37,093 nt of DNA from Paludibacteraceae bacterium (GTDB lineage Bacteria; Bacteroidota; Bacteroidia; Bacteroidales; Paludibacteraceae), in the NCBI GenBank assembly GCA_024399535.1, contig JAKSNU010000013.1, positions 1 through 37,093 on the forward strand, given 5' to 3'. Shown here one piece after another: positions 29,892 through 37,093 of this stretch (positions are counted from its first letter, which is position 1; each line of letters starts with the position of its first letter). The notes beneath the pieces were generated by a model. It was given only the letters and a program-made list of their open reading frames with translations. It did not search any database and was not told the origin of the DNA. The translations under genes were made by a program, and so were the position numbers.

Positions 29892-30507
29892 AAAATTTAC
29901 AATAATCGGTTAATCCGCATTTGTCACAAAGTGGTTTACGTGCCAAACAGGTGTATCTTCCGTGTAACAAAAACCAATGATGTGCATCTGCACATAGGTC
30001 TTGCGGTATGTTTTTAAGTAATGTTTTTTCTGTCTCTAATGGCGATTTGCTGTCTTCAGTTAGACCAATACGATTCGCTACTCTGAAGACATGGGTGTCA
30101 ACTGGCATGGCTGGTTTGTGAAACCATACGGCAAGCACAACGTTGGCTGTTTTGCGACCTACACCTGGCAGCGATGTGAGTTTTTCAATGGTATCAGGAA
30201 CTTGACTTCCAAAATCTGTTACAAGTTTGCGCGCCATTCCTACAAGATGTTCTGCTTTGGCATTTGGGTATGAAACCGAATGAATGTGAGCGAGAATATC
30301 TTCTGTTGATGCCATCGACATAGCCTTTGGGGTTGGATATGCCTGCATGAGTGAAGGGGTGACTAAATTGACGCGTTTGTCTGTACATTGTGCCGACAAA
30401 ACGACTGCAACGATTAGCGAAAAGGCATCTGTATAGTCTAATTCGGGTTTCGTTGACAATCCGCTTTGCTGAAAATAATTAATAACTTTTGAGTATAATT
30501 TTTTCAT
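29869..30507 (-). CDS. nth: Endonuclease III
   Basis: A 212-residue DNA glycosylase/AP lyase for oxidised pyrimidines. The helix-hairpin-helix LPGVGRKTANVVLAVWF carries the catalytic Lys, and the catalytic Asp is in MPVDTHVFRVANRIGL. The C-terminal 4Fe-4S cluster motif C-x6-C-x2-C-x5-C (CLARKPLCDKCGLTDYC) is complete. The frame is open to 30552, but that extension is the translated hairpin at 30519-30548, so the ATG at 30507 is chosen; it gives the normal length. It overlaps ftsK by 23 bases. Confidence 0.95.
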   Translation of the reverse strand: MKKLYSKVINYFQQSGLSTKPELDYTDAFSLIVAVVLSAQCTDKRVNLVTPSLMQAYPTPKAMSMASTEDILAHIHSVSYPNAKAEHLVGMARKLVTDFGSQVPDTIEKLTSLPGVGRKTANVVLAVWFHKPAMPVDTHVFRVANRIGLTEDSKSPLETEKTLLKNIPQDLCADAHHWFLLHGRYTCLARKPLCDKCGLTDYCKFYGKEKAK

Positions 30508-30518
30508 ATGGCAGAAAG

Positions 30519-30548
30519 GAACTTCTGATGCTTGAGCATCAGAAGTTC
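30519..30548 (-). terminator. Long perfect hairpin between fbp and nth
   Basis: A 14-bp perfect inverted repeat (gaacttctgatgct / agcatcagaagttc) with two bases between the arms. It starts nine bases after the fbp stop and ends 11 bases before the nth ATG. The downstream T run on the minus strand is weak (cctttctg), so it may be a leaky terminator or an mRNA-processing or attenuation structure for nth-ftsK rather than a full stop. Confidence 0.65.
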
Positions 30549-30556
30549 TCAAGTTA

Positions 30557-32509
30557 TTATTGCTGCGAGTATTTCAATTTGTAATATTTGAGAAGCTCTT
30601 TCAGTTCATCAACCTGATTTTGTAGTTTGCGGCCATTGTCTGTGTCACGAACGTAGGTGCGTTTTGAATCCGTCTCAACGACAAAATGTGTACCTTGCAG
30701 GTCGCATCCTTCCTCAATCGCTTTTTGTCTGCTTTCGAATGGCTCATGTTGCACGAGCTGCATCGTATGCGAGTTGGAAATCAGTGTATAACCAGCTATA
30801 CCTGTTTCGCTGTGATATGCTCGTGAGAAACCACCATCAATTACTAAAACTTTGCCGTTCGCACGTATCGGACTCTCTCCTTTTGTCGTTTTGACTGGAA
30901 CGTGTCCGTTAATAATGTGGCGATGTTCGCCTATGACACCAAACTCGTCAAGGATGTAGTCGCAATATTTATCGTGTTCACGGTGCTTGTAATAGAATCC
31001 TTTGCGTTCTGTGTGCGTCTCTTTTTCATCCAATAAGTAGCGTTCAAATGTAGCCATCTGGTGTTTGTCGAATGATGGACTGTCTGCTCCGCACCACCAA
31101 TACCACATATAGTCAATGGATTCTTTATATTCAGGCAAATCTTTGCATGGGAGGCATGCGACACGGACCAATCTGTCCACTTCATCGCAGAATGCACGTC
31201 CGGAATATTTTCTGCCGAGAAGTTCGACCTCCTTGAATTTCCCGTCTTCGGTCATTGGAATTGAAGCATGGAATAGAAGATTGCCGTTGCAGACAAGATA
31301 AAGTGAACCCTTGTCAAGCATCAATCGCAAATGCTGTGCTAATTTCGCGCTGCCTGCAAACGAATTGTGGAGTTTCTCAACGACGTCTCGTTCTTCATCT
31401 GTCAATGCGTATGGATCGTTAGGGTCAACTGTAGGGAAGTCTGGATCCTTCATCTTATACCAGTTCCCGCCAATCTCGACTGTGCCATCCTGGCGATTTA
31501 GCCTATGAAGTAAATCGCGGTTCTCCATATTCCATTCTGGGTGGCGAACTATAATGTCATGCTCAAGTTTCCATTGAATTATTGCTATCGCTTTGTGCAT
31601 CTGGGAAATCAATCGAACATTGGCTTCGTCATAGTTGATGTCGGCATATTTGAGTTTTGGCATATATGGCAGACAAGTGTCGTTCTGATAATGCGATTGT
31701 GCAAATGTAGCCAATGGAATCATATTTATTCCATAACCATCTTCCAAAGTTGTGAGATTTGCATATCTCAGCGAAATACGTATGACGTTACACATACAAG
31801 CATCATTTCCTGCCGCTGCTCCCATCCAAAGCACGTCATGATTTCCCCACTGAATGTCAATGTCTCGGTAATTCATGAGTTTGTCCATAATGAGATGTGC
31901 ACCTGGACCACGGTCGTAAACATCCCCCACGAGGTGTAAGCGGTCGATAACTAAACGCTGAATCAGCAAACTCATCTCAATGATAAATGCGTCCGAACGT
32001 CCATTATCGATTATGCTGTGGAAAATGGCAGTTACATATGCGTGTTTATGTTCATCGTCACCTGATTCATACATTAACTCTTCGATGATATACGAGAAAG
32101 CTACTGGTAATGCTTTCCTGACTTTCGAACGGGTGTATTTCGATGAACATGCTTTGCAGATACGGACCAAACGCATAAGTGTCACCATATACCATTCGTT
32201 GATGCTCTCTTTTTCTTCGCGTTTGATGATTTCGAGACGTTCAGAAGGGTAGTAGATGAGTGTGCAGAGGTCGTGTTTCTCTTTCTCTCGCAACTCTGTG
32301 CCGAACTCTTCATTGATTTTTCTTGCCACTGCTCCACTTGCATTGCGCAATACATGGTCGAATGCTTCGTACTCACCATGTACATCCGAGAGAAAATGCT
32401 CAGTGCCTTTTGGTAAATTCAAGATGGCTTCGAGATTGATAATCTCAGTCGAAGCAGCCTCAATAGTAGGGAATTGACGCCCTAATAAATCCAAATAACG
32501 TTTATCCAT
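30557..32509 (-). CDS. fbp: Fructose-1,6-bisphosphatase, class III
   Basis: A 650-residue metallophosphatase that makes fructose 6-phosphate for gluconeogenesis. The class III type, known from Bacillus YydE/Fbp and common in Bacteroidota and Clostridia, is shown by the calcineurin-like motifs FLSDVHGEYEAF near residue 40, GDVYDRGPGAHLIMDKLM, QWGNHDVLWMGAAAGN and INGHVPVK. Length is typical (640-670). The ATG at 32509 is chosen because an upstream ATG at 32545 lies in the promoter box. It heads a minus-strand transcript with nth, ftsK and the LolA-like gene behind a hairpin. Confidence 0.96.
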   Translation of the reverse strand: MDKRYLDLLGRQFPTIEAASTEIINLEAILNLPKGTEHFLSDVHGEYEAFDHVLRNASGAVARKINEEFGTELREKEKHDLCTLIYYPSERLEIIKREEKESINEWYMVTLMRLVRICKACSSKYTRSKVRKALPVAFSYIIEELMYESGDDEHKHAYVTAIFHSIIDNGRSDAFIIEMSLLIQRLVIDRLHLVGDVYDRGPGAHLIMDKLMNYRDIDIQWGNHDVLWMGAAAGNDACMCNVIRISLRYANLTTLEDGYGINMIPLATFAQSHYQNDTCLPYMPKLKYADINYDEANVRLISQMHKAIAIIQWKLEHDIIVRHPEWNMENRDLLHRLNRQDGTVEIGGNWYKMKDPDFPTVDPNDPYALTDEERDVVEKLHNSFAGSAKLAQHLRLMLDKGSLYLVCNGNLLFHASIPMTEDGKFKEVELLGRKYSGRAFCDEVDRLVRVACLPCKDLPEYKESIDYMWYWWCGADSPSFDKHQMATFERYLLDEKETHTERKGFYYKHREHDKYCDYILDEFGVIGEHRHIINGHVPVKTTKGESPIRANGKVLVIDGGFSRAYHSETGIAGYTLISNSHTMQLVQHEPFESRQKAIEEGCDLQGTHFVVETDSKRTYVRDTDNGRKLQNQVDELKELLKYYKLKYSQQ

Positions 32510-32542
32510 ATCTATTAAAATGTTTGTTTCTTTATCACACCG

Positions 32543-32574
32543 CAAAGTTAACTAATTTAGTTGATATGACCAAA
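32543..32574 (-). promoter_or_regulatory. Promoter of fbp
   Basis: On the minus strand TTTG (32571-32574), a 20-base spacer and TAACTTTG (32543-32550) match the consensus. It ends 33 bases before the ATG at 32509. Confidence 0.8.
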
Positions 32575-32617
32575 AAAATAAATTGATATTTTTTTGTAAA
32601 AAATAAGTGCCTAATTA

Positions 32618-32649
32618 TTTGGTGAATACAAAAATTAGTAGTAATTTTG
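32618..32649 (+). promoter_or_regulatory. Promoter of rpoD
   Basis: TTTG (32618-32621), a 20-base spacer and TAATTTTG (32642-32649) match the consensus that RpoD itself is expected to read. The leader to the ATG at 32716 is about 66 bases, the longest protein-gene leader in the window. Confidence 0.8.
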
Positions 32650-32715
32650 CAGTCAATTTGTGATATTGGGTGTATTATGCCCAAAGGTATTGAATATCAA
32701 AATAATAAATACAAT

Positions 32716-33579
32716 ATGCGCCAGCTAAAAATCACTAAATCAATTACCAATCGTGAAAGCCAGTCGTTGGATAAGTATCTTCAGGAAATCGGTCGTGAAG
32801 AATTGATTTCTGTCGAGGAGGAGGTGAAACTTGCTCAAGAGATTCGTAAAGGCAACCGTCGTGCTCTTGATAAATTGGTGAGTTCCAACCTGCGTTTTGT
32901 CGTTTCTGTTGCGAAACAATACCAAAACCAAGGTCTTTCTTTGCCAGATCTCATCAACGAAGGTAATCTTGGCCTTATTAAAGCAGCTGAAAAATTTGAC
33001 GAAACCAGAGGTTTTAAATTCATTTCTTATGCGGTATGGTGGATACGTCAAGCTATCCTTCAGGCTTTGGCTGAGCAATCTCGTATTGTTCGTTTGCCTT
33101 TGAATCAGGTTGGTTCCCTTAACAAAATAAATAAGGCTCTCTCTCGTTTTGAACAAGAGAATGAGCGCCGTCCTTCGGCTGAAGAACTTGCTGAGGAACT
33201 TGATTTGCCTATCGACAAGGTGTCAGATACTATCAAAATCTCTGGTCGTCATGTCTCTGTTGATGCCCCATTCATTGAAGGCGAGGATAATTCCCTGCTT
33301 GATGTGTTGGTCAACAATGATTCTCCTATCGCCGATCAGTCGCTTATTAGCGAATCGCTCGCTACCGAGATTTATCGCTCGCTTGAGACTTTATTGACCG
33401 AGCGTGAACGTGAGATATTAAAACTTTTCTATGGCATAGGATGTCAGGAAATGACACTCGAGGAGATTGGCGATCGTTTCGGTCTTACTCGCGAGCGTGT
33501 CCGCCAGATTAAAGAAAAGGCTTTACGCAGACTTCGCAATGATCCAAAAAACAAAATCCTAAAAGGTTATCTTGGCTGA
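32716..33579 (+). CDS. rpoD: Primary RNA polymerase sigma factor RpoD
   Basis: A 287-residue sigma-70 protein of the short Bacteroidota primary type, without region 1.1 or the non-conserved insert. Region 1.2 is [20 protein letters not shown]. Regions 2.1-2.4 run from [16 protein letters not shown] through [16 protein letters not shown]. Region 3 contains [12 protein letters not shown], and region 4.2 is [20 protein letters not shown]. The ATG at 32716 is preferred over an open upstream frame from 32647, which overlaps the promoter box. This factor should recognise the TTTG/TAnnTTTG promoters seen here. It overlaps the MATE gene by eight bases. Confidence 0.96.
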   Translation: MRQLKITKSITNRESQSLDKYLQEIGREELISVEEEVKLAQEIRKGNRRALDKLVSSNLRFVVSVAKQYQNQGLSLPDLINEGNLGLIKAAEKFDETRGFKFISYAVWWIRQAILQALAEQSRIVRLPLNQVGSLNKINKALSRFEQENERRPSAEELAEELDLPIDKVSDTIKISGRHVSVDAPFIEGEDNSLLDVLVNNDSPIADQSLISESLATEIYRSLETLLTEREREILKLFYGIGCQEMTLEEIGDRFGLTRERVRQIKEKALRRLRNDPKNKILKGYLG

Positions 33580-34906
33580 TTTTCGCAACGATTCTATACT
33601 GAAATTGATATGGGAGTTTACCCTCCCTTCTCTCATAGGCACCTTGGCAAATACAATATACAACATCGTAGATCGTATATTTATTGGTCAGGGTGTCGGT
33701 ACTTTTGCTATATCTGGTCTTGCCTTGACTTTCCCTATCATGAACATAATGACCGCTTTCGGGATGTTGGTGGGACAAGGTGCCGCGGCTGAGATGTCTA
33801 TCCGTCTTGGACGTCGTGACCATAGTGAGGGCAGCGTATTGTCAAACATGATATTGCTGACATTTGTGAATTATCTTTTGGTGACTGTAGTTTGCTATTT
33901 GAATCTTGACAGAATACTTGAATTGTTCGGAGGTTCGCCCAATACAATTCCTTATGCACGTCAATATCTTGAGATAATCATTCCTGGTCATTTTATGACC
34001 TCCCTTGGCTTTGGTTTGTCGAATGTTATAAGGTCGAGTGGAAGGCCGAAGGTCGCTATGTGTACGCTTATCGCAGGTGCTTCGTTGAATATTTTGCTGG
34101 ATCCAATTTTTATTTTTGTCTTTAATCTTGGTATCCGTGGAGCTGCCATAGCAACAGTGATTTCAATGACTTTGACTGCTCTTTGGGCTCTATACGAGGT
34201 ATCTGGTATGCTTAAATCTTGCGAACTCAAGCCTGATTTTCACATACTTTTTCGTATAGTGTCGATAGGTATGGCTCCTTTCCTTCTGCAAATCTGTAAT
34301 TCTCTTGTAAATGTTGAAATGAATCGTTCTCTTAGTCTGTATGGTGGCGATTTGGCAATAGGTGCCTTCGGTATCATAACGTCATTTTCAACTCTGATAA
34401 CCATGATGGTTGTAGGTGTGAACCACGGACTCCAGCCTATCATAGGATACAATTATGGAGCTGGATTGAAACGCCGTGTGGCTGAAACCTTGCGTATAGG
34501 TGTGATTATCGGGACGATTATTACTACATTTGGGTGGTTGTTGGCAATGTTCTGCCCTGTCTATATTGCTAAATGTTTTAATTCTAACGATGAGGTCCTG
34601 ATAGGAATGACAGCCAATGGGTTGAGATTTTATTGCCTATTCCTCGGATTCGTAGGATTTCATCTTGTGATAACTAACTATTATCAGAGCATAGGCAGGT
34701 CGAATATCTCTATTTTGCTGACACTTATGCGTCAGGTGGGCTTCCTTATTCCTTTTATTCTGATTCTTCCAGCGTATTTGCCTTTAGTTCCAGGCATGTC
34801 TGGGTTGACCGAGTTGAATTGTCTTTGGCTGGCTCAGCCTGCATCTGTCATATGTTCTGTCCTTCTCGCGTTTATTATTATTCGTAATGACAAATATCTG
34901 AATTGA
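33572..34906 (+). CDS. MATE family efflux transporter
   Basis: A 444-residue inner-membrane protein with about twelve helices in two related halves. The N-terminus ([22 protein letters not shown]) is the MATE signature, and the second half starts at [21 protein letters not shown]. These proteins export drugs or metabolites in exchange for Na+ or H+; the substrate is unknown. The start is a TTG eight bases before the rpoD stop. No suitable in-frame ATG exists before helix one, so TTG is the best choice. Co-transcription with rpoD is likely. Confidence 0.92.
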   Translation: MADFRNDSILKLIWEFTLPSLIGTLANTIYNIVDRIFIGQGVGTFAISGLALTFPIMNIMTAFGMLVGQGAAAEMSIRLGRRDHSEGSVLSNMILLTFVNYLLVTVVCYLNLDRILELFGGSPNTIPYARQYLEIIIPGHFMTSLGFGLSNVIRSSGRPKVAMCTLIAGASLNILLDPIFIFVFNLGIRGAAIATVISMTLTALWALYEVSGMLKSCELKPDFHILFRIVSIGMAPFLLQICNSLVNVEMNRSLSLYGGDLAIGAFGIITSFSTLITMMVVGVNHGLQPIIGYNYGAGLKRRVAETLRIGVIIGTIITTFGWLLAMFCPVYIAKCFNSNDEVLIGMTANGLRFYCLFLGFVGFHLVITNYYQSIGRSNISILLTLMRQVGFLIPFILILPAYLPLVPGMSGLTELNCLWLAQPASVICSVLLAFIIIRNDKYLN

Positions 34907-34922
34907 AATATAAATTATAACT

Positions 34923-35798
34923 ATGATACAATCTATGACTGGCTACGGCAAAGCCACCTGCGAATATCAGGGCAGGAAAATTGTCATTGAACTTAAATCT
35001 CTCAATTCTAAGGGAGTCGATATGAATACTCGTGTTGCAAGTCTATATCGTGAAAAAGATGTTGAAATACGCAATATTGTGGCTCAGCGTTTGCTTCGCG
35101 GCAAGATTGACCTGTTTTTGTATTATGACGAGATGACTTCTGAAAACGCTGTCGAATTGAATGTGTCGCTGATGAATGAATATCGTCAGCAATTAGAATC
35201 GGCTTCTTCTCAGCTCGGTGTCGCAATGCCAGCAAATCTAATGGAGGTGTTGATAAAAATGCCTGATGTTATGAAATCTGGATGTTCGACTCTCGACCCT
35301 AATGAATGGGATGAGGTCGCGAAAGCTCTTGACGAGGCAATAATACAAATCGAGAATTTCCGCAAGCAGGAGGGTGCTGCACTTCAGCAAATGTTTGAGG
35401 ATAAACTTTCCATAATAGAAAATCTTCTTGCCGAGGTTGAACCATTCGAGTCTGAACGTATTGCTAAAATACGTGCTCGTCTTGAGGAAAATCTCAATAA
35501 CATAAAGGATAAGATTGCAATCGATCCTAATCGCCTTGAGCAGGAAATGATTTTTTATCTCGAAAAACTTGATATAAACGAGGAGAAAGTTCGCCTTAGA
35601 AATCATATTAAATATTTCCGCGAGACTATGAATTCCGAACTTGCTCCTGGCAAAAAGCTCGGTTTCATCGCACAAGAAATGGGACGTGAAATCAATACTC
35701 TTGGTTCCAAATCCAATCATAGCGAAATGCAGATAATTGTAGTTAAGATGAAAGATCAACTTGAACAAATCAAGGAGCAGGTACTCAATGTCCTTTGA
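34923..35798 (+). CDS. YicC/YloC family endoribonuclease-like protein
   Basis: A 291-residue protein. The start MIQSMTGYGKATCEYQGRKI and the end REINTLGSKSNHSEMQIIVVKMKDQLEQIKEQ are diagnostic of YicC, with DUF1732 at the C-terminus. E. coli YicC is reported to take part in small-RNA decay together with PNPase. Length is standard. The catalytic details are not visible in the sequence. It follows the MATE gene by 16 bases and is the last gene before a strong terminator; the common partner gmk is absent from the window. Confidence 0.93.
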   Translation: MIQSMTGYGKATCEYQGRKIVIELKSLNSKGVDMNTRVASLYREKDVEIRNIVAQRLLRGKIDLFLYYDEMTSENAVELNVSLMNEYRQQLESASSQLGVAMPANLMEVLIKMPDVMKSGCSTLDPNEWDEVAKALDEAIIQIENFRKQEGAALQQMFEDKLSIIENLLAEVEPFESERIAKIRARLEENLNNIKDKIAIDPNRLEQEMIFYLEKLDINEEKVRLRNHIKYFRETMNSELAPGKKLGFIAQEMGREINTLGSKSNHSEMQIIVVKMKDQLEQIKEQVLNVL

Positions 35799-35821
35799 TT
35801 ATCTGTTTTGATGATATGAAG

Positions 35822-35857
35822 AAAGCAGCCGGCGTTTTTAATCTGCTGGCTGCTTTT
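35822..35857 (+). terminator. Terminator of the rpoD-MATE-yicC operon
   Basis: An 11-bp stem with two G-U pairs (agcagccggcg / ctgctggctgct) followed by tttta, 24 bases after the YicC stop. It is strong and marks the end of the housekeeping block. Confidence 0.85.
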
Positions 35858-35945
35858 ATTACTGACTTCGGGAATTTTTCCATAACGACCAATTTTGCCA
35901 ATAATCATATCTGATTGTCAGATGGTTGAAAAATATTTTGGGCGA

Positions 35946-35976
35946 TTTGGGTGACTCGGGCTTTTTCGTACCTTTG
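35946..35976 (+). promoter_or_regulatory. Promoter of the transposase remnant
   Basis: TTTG (35946-35949), a 19-base spacer and TACCTTTG (35969-35976) match the consensus exactly. The box ends five bases before the likely GTG, so the transcript would be leaderless. Confidence 0.7.
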
Positions 35977-35981
35977 CACCT

Positions 35982-36185
35982 GTGTTTGTACGCAAGAAAA
36001 AGAACTGGGCAGGGACAATCAGTGTAGTTGCTGTCGATTAGAGCAAGGGAAGCTTCAAGGAAGTAAAAAACTTTGGAGTTGTTTCCTCCGAAGTCGAGGC
36101 TGATGTGCTTTGTGAGGAGGCTCACGATTGGATAAACACTTACGGAGGACAGCAAGTCTTGGATTTTTGGGTTACGCATTCCTGA
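35982..36185 (+). pseudogene. IS1634-like transposase, 5' remnant with in-frame stop
   Basis: The frame reads FVRKKKNWAGTISVVAVD, then TAG at 36039-36041, then SKGSFKEVKNFGVVSSEVEA and onward to GGQQVLDF, ending at TGA 36183-36185. Both halves match the N-terminus of IS1634/IS4-group transposases of Bacteroidota, which continue for some 500 residues. Here only about 65 codons remain and the DDE catalytic core is absent. The GTG at 35982 may be a decayed ATG. Inverted repeats could not be located with confidence. The family call is from memory of the N-terminal pattern. Confidence 0.75.
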
Positions 36186-36209
36186 AGTCGGGAGAATTAT
36201 TGATGTCTT

Positions 36210-36341
36210 TTATCCATATTTCAGCCAGTCAGTAAAATTATTCTGAAAATAGTACGCAAGCATTCTTTGAAACTTGCCATTATACTTCTTGACCAAATCT
36301 TCTTGATGGTCAAGATAATATTGAAAAAGTTTACTTATCAT
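36210..36341 (-). CDS. 43-residue ORF, possible small protein
   Basis: The frame runs from an ATG at 36341 to a TAA at 36210-36212. It begins MISKLFQYYLDHQEDLVKKY and ends FQNNFTDWLKYG. The first 24 residues resemble the start of small Bacteroidota proteins of the type YYLEHQDELVEKYNGK; the rest does not, so this may be a truncated or chimeric relic. Against pure chance, a consensus promoter with 19-base spacing lies at 36374-36404, 32 bases before the ATG. It is soluble, with balanced charge and no signal peptide. Function unknown. Confidence 0.5.
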   Translation of the reverse strand: MISKLFQYYLDHQEDLVKKYNGKFQRMLAYYFQNNFTDWLKYG

Positions 36342-36373
36342 GTTTTTTTCTTGTATTAGATGAAAATCCGCTG

Positions 36374-36404
36374 CAAAGGTACGATAAATTCCTGAGGTGA
36401 CAAA
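36374..36404 (-). promoter_or_regulatory. Promoter of the 43-residue ORF
   Basis: On the minus strand TTTG (36401-36404), a 19-base spacer and TACCTTTG (36374-36381) match the Bacteroidota consensus exactly. It points at the small ORF and has no other gene to serve. Confidence 0.7.
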
Positions 36405-36430
36405 ATGTTTGAATGATTTTTTTTTGTAAA

Positions 36431-36457
36431 CGTTTCAGCGTTTCAAGCGTTTCAGTG
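36431..36457. repeat. Three-copy CGTTTCA repeat
   Basis: CGTTTCAG, CGTTTCAAG and CGTTTCAGTG stand head to tail, an 8-10-base repeat with small length drift, in the AT-rich spacer before the iteron array. Confidence 0.75.
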
Positions 36458-36525
36458 AATTTTGCATACCCCTATTTTCTATCTATTACGAAGTGATAAA
36501 TATAATGTGTCAGCAGAAAAATGTC

Positions 36526-36612
36526 GTGACTTCACCGTGACTCAAGCGTGATTCCACCGTGACTCCACCGTTCGGTGGAGAATCGGTGGACATTCGGTGG
36601 AGAATCGGTGGA
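36526..36612. repeat. 11-bp iteron array that inverts at its centre
   Basis: Four units of the type GTGAYTYCACC run at 36526, 36537, 36548 and 36559 (the second is degenerate, GTGACTCAAGC). Four inverted units follow at 36570, 36580, 36591 and 36602, each ending in TCGGTGGA. The centre is a 16-base palindrome, TCCACCG-TT-CGGTGGA, at 36564-36579. The period is kept at 11 bases, or 10 in the first inverted unit, close to one helical turn. The array lies just past the 3' end of the type IX cargo fragment and has no T run. Confidence 0.85.
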
Positions 36613-36672
36613 GGCACAAAAAAGGTATTTTGGACTATTTCTCTACTCTGAACGAACGATCCGCTTGCCGTC

Positions 36673-37047
36673 TTAGCGAATCAGCACGACACGCTGTGCA
36701 GGTTTGTTATCTACCTGAACCATATAAACACCGCTTGCATTGACAGGGATGCTTTGAGGATTGCTTGTCGCATTTGTGGTGCAGACAAGGCGACCCATCA
36801 TGTCAAAGATTCGTATTATGGCATCTTCTGCACCTGCAATGACTATCTGCCCATTGCAAGAGTAGATTTCATTGCTCAATTCTGTAATGCTTTCAACGCC
36901 TGTCCCTGGTGCAAAATATGCAGTAAATGTAGCATCAGCAGTTACTGTGATATTACGAGGATTGTCGGTATTGCCATCATTCCAATGACTGAACTGATAG
37001 CCAGACAATGGCGTTGCAACCAATGTTGCTATGTCACCATGCCGAAT
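36673..37047 (-). pseudogene. C-terminal fragment of a type IX-secreted protein
   Basis: An open frame of 124 codons entering from the right edge. It first shows part of an InlB-type repeat (SGYQFSHWNDGNTDNPRNIT, VTADATFTAYF). It then has a type IX sorting domain: IRIFDMMGRLV, a middle strand with IPVNASGVYMVQV, and the terminal basic KPAQRVVLIR. Upstream the same frame meets a TAA at 37048-37050, preceded by a frame that reads MFNFTSDSAVALSN. No good ATG precedes the repeat. It therefore looks like the decayed end of a longer surface protein, or a gene with an internal stop, and not a complete CDS. Confidence 0.7.
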
Positions 37048-37093
37048 TTAATTTGACAGTGCAACAGCACTATCGGATGTAAAGTTAAACATT

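Larger units (their letters stand above)
35858..36672. other. 815-bp accessory intergenic region
   Basis: No complete known gene lies here. In order it holds an IS1634-like transposase remnant with a promoter, a 43-codon minus-strand ORF with a promoter, a CGTTTCA repeat cluster and an 11-bp iteron array; each is listed separately. Between 36382 and 36430 and between 36458 and 36525 I see only AT-rich sequence. Confidence 0.7.

Noticed and set aside
35859-36179. Minus-strand open frame of 106 codons
   Set aside because: It is antisense to the transposase relic, where the other strand gives a recognisable protein.

Overview
The window looks like a chromosomal segment of a Bacteroidales bacterium; the family is not certain. 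Three things point there: lineage-typical genes (FeoA-FeoB fusion, DUF2851, DUF4293, DUF4491, a DUF6913-like gene beside dapA, class III fructose-1,6-bisphosphatase, a short RpoD without region 1.1, a type IX secretion C-terminal domain); twelve copies of the Bacteroidota promoter pattern TTTG - about 19-20 bp - TAnnTTTG; and no recognisable E. coli-type -35/-10 boxes.

Layout. 1-345: a 22-bp tandem repeat behind a leftward promoter whose gene lies outside the window. 346-855 (-): a GNAT acetyltransferase. 1099-4028 (+): feoAB and a YhcH-family gene. 4006-5175 (-): a DUF2851 gene. 5242-7927 (+): SRPBCC-like gene, tadA, a TraB/GumN-like gene, trmN6 and a DUF4491 gene. 7993-16533 (+): ligA, a DUF6913-like gene, dapA, a TPR protein, mutS and a small exported protein, closed by a hairpin. 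16557-17159 (-): recR, divergent from 17297-20336 (+): tyrS, a membrane protein, a BT0820-like HAD phosphatase, a DUF4293 gene and aroK. 20423-20506: tRNA-Leu(CAA) with promoter and terminator. 20584-26826 (+): an Mpv17-like membrane protein, tgt, an LptF/LptG permease and mfd. 32509-26819 (-): fbp, nth, ftsK and a LolA-like gene, divergent from 32716-35798 (+): rpoD, a MATE transporter and a YicC-family gene, closed by a terminator.

35858-37093 is the accessory part. It holds an IS1634-like transposase remnant with an intact promoter, a 43-codon ORF with a near-perfect promoter, a short CGTTTCA repeat cluster, an 11-bp iteron array that flips orientation in its middle, and the C-terminal end of a type IX-secreted protein cut off by an in-frame stop.

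How the genes work together. Most of the window is housekeeping, with a striking number of DNA maintenance genes (ligA, mutS, recR, mfd, nth, ftsK) but no sign that they form one dedicated system. Base composition changes near 16-17 kb: the + strand is strongly G-rich to the left, whichever strand is coding, and close to neutral to the right. This may mark a replichore boundary or an old rearrangement. I found no convincing new defence or biosynthetic system. The best leads are the non-coding arrays at both ends, the small promoter-borne ORF, the degenerate zinc site of Tgt and the composition break.
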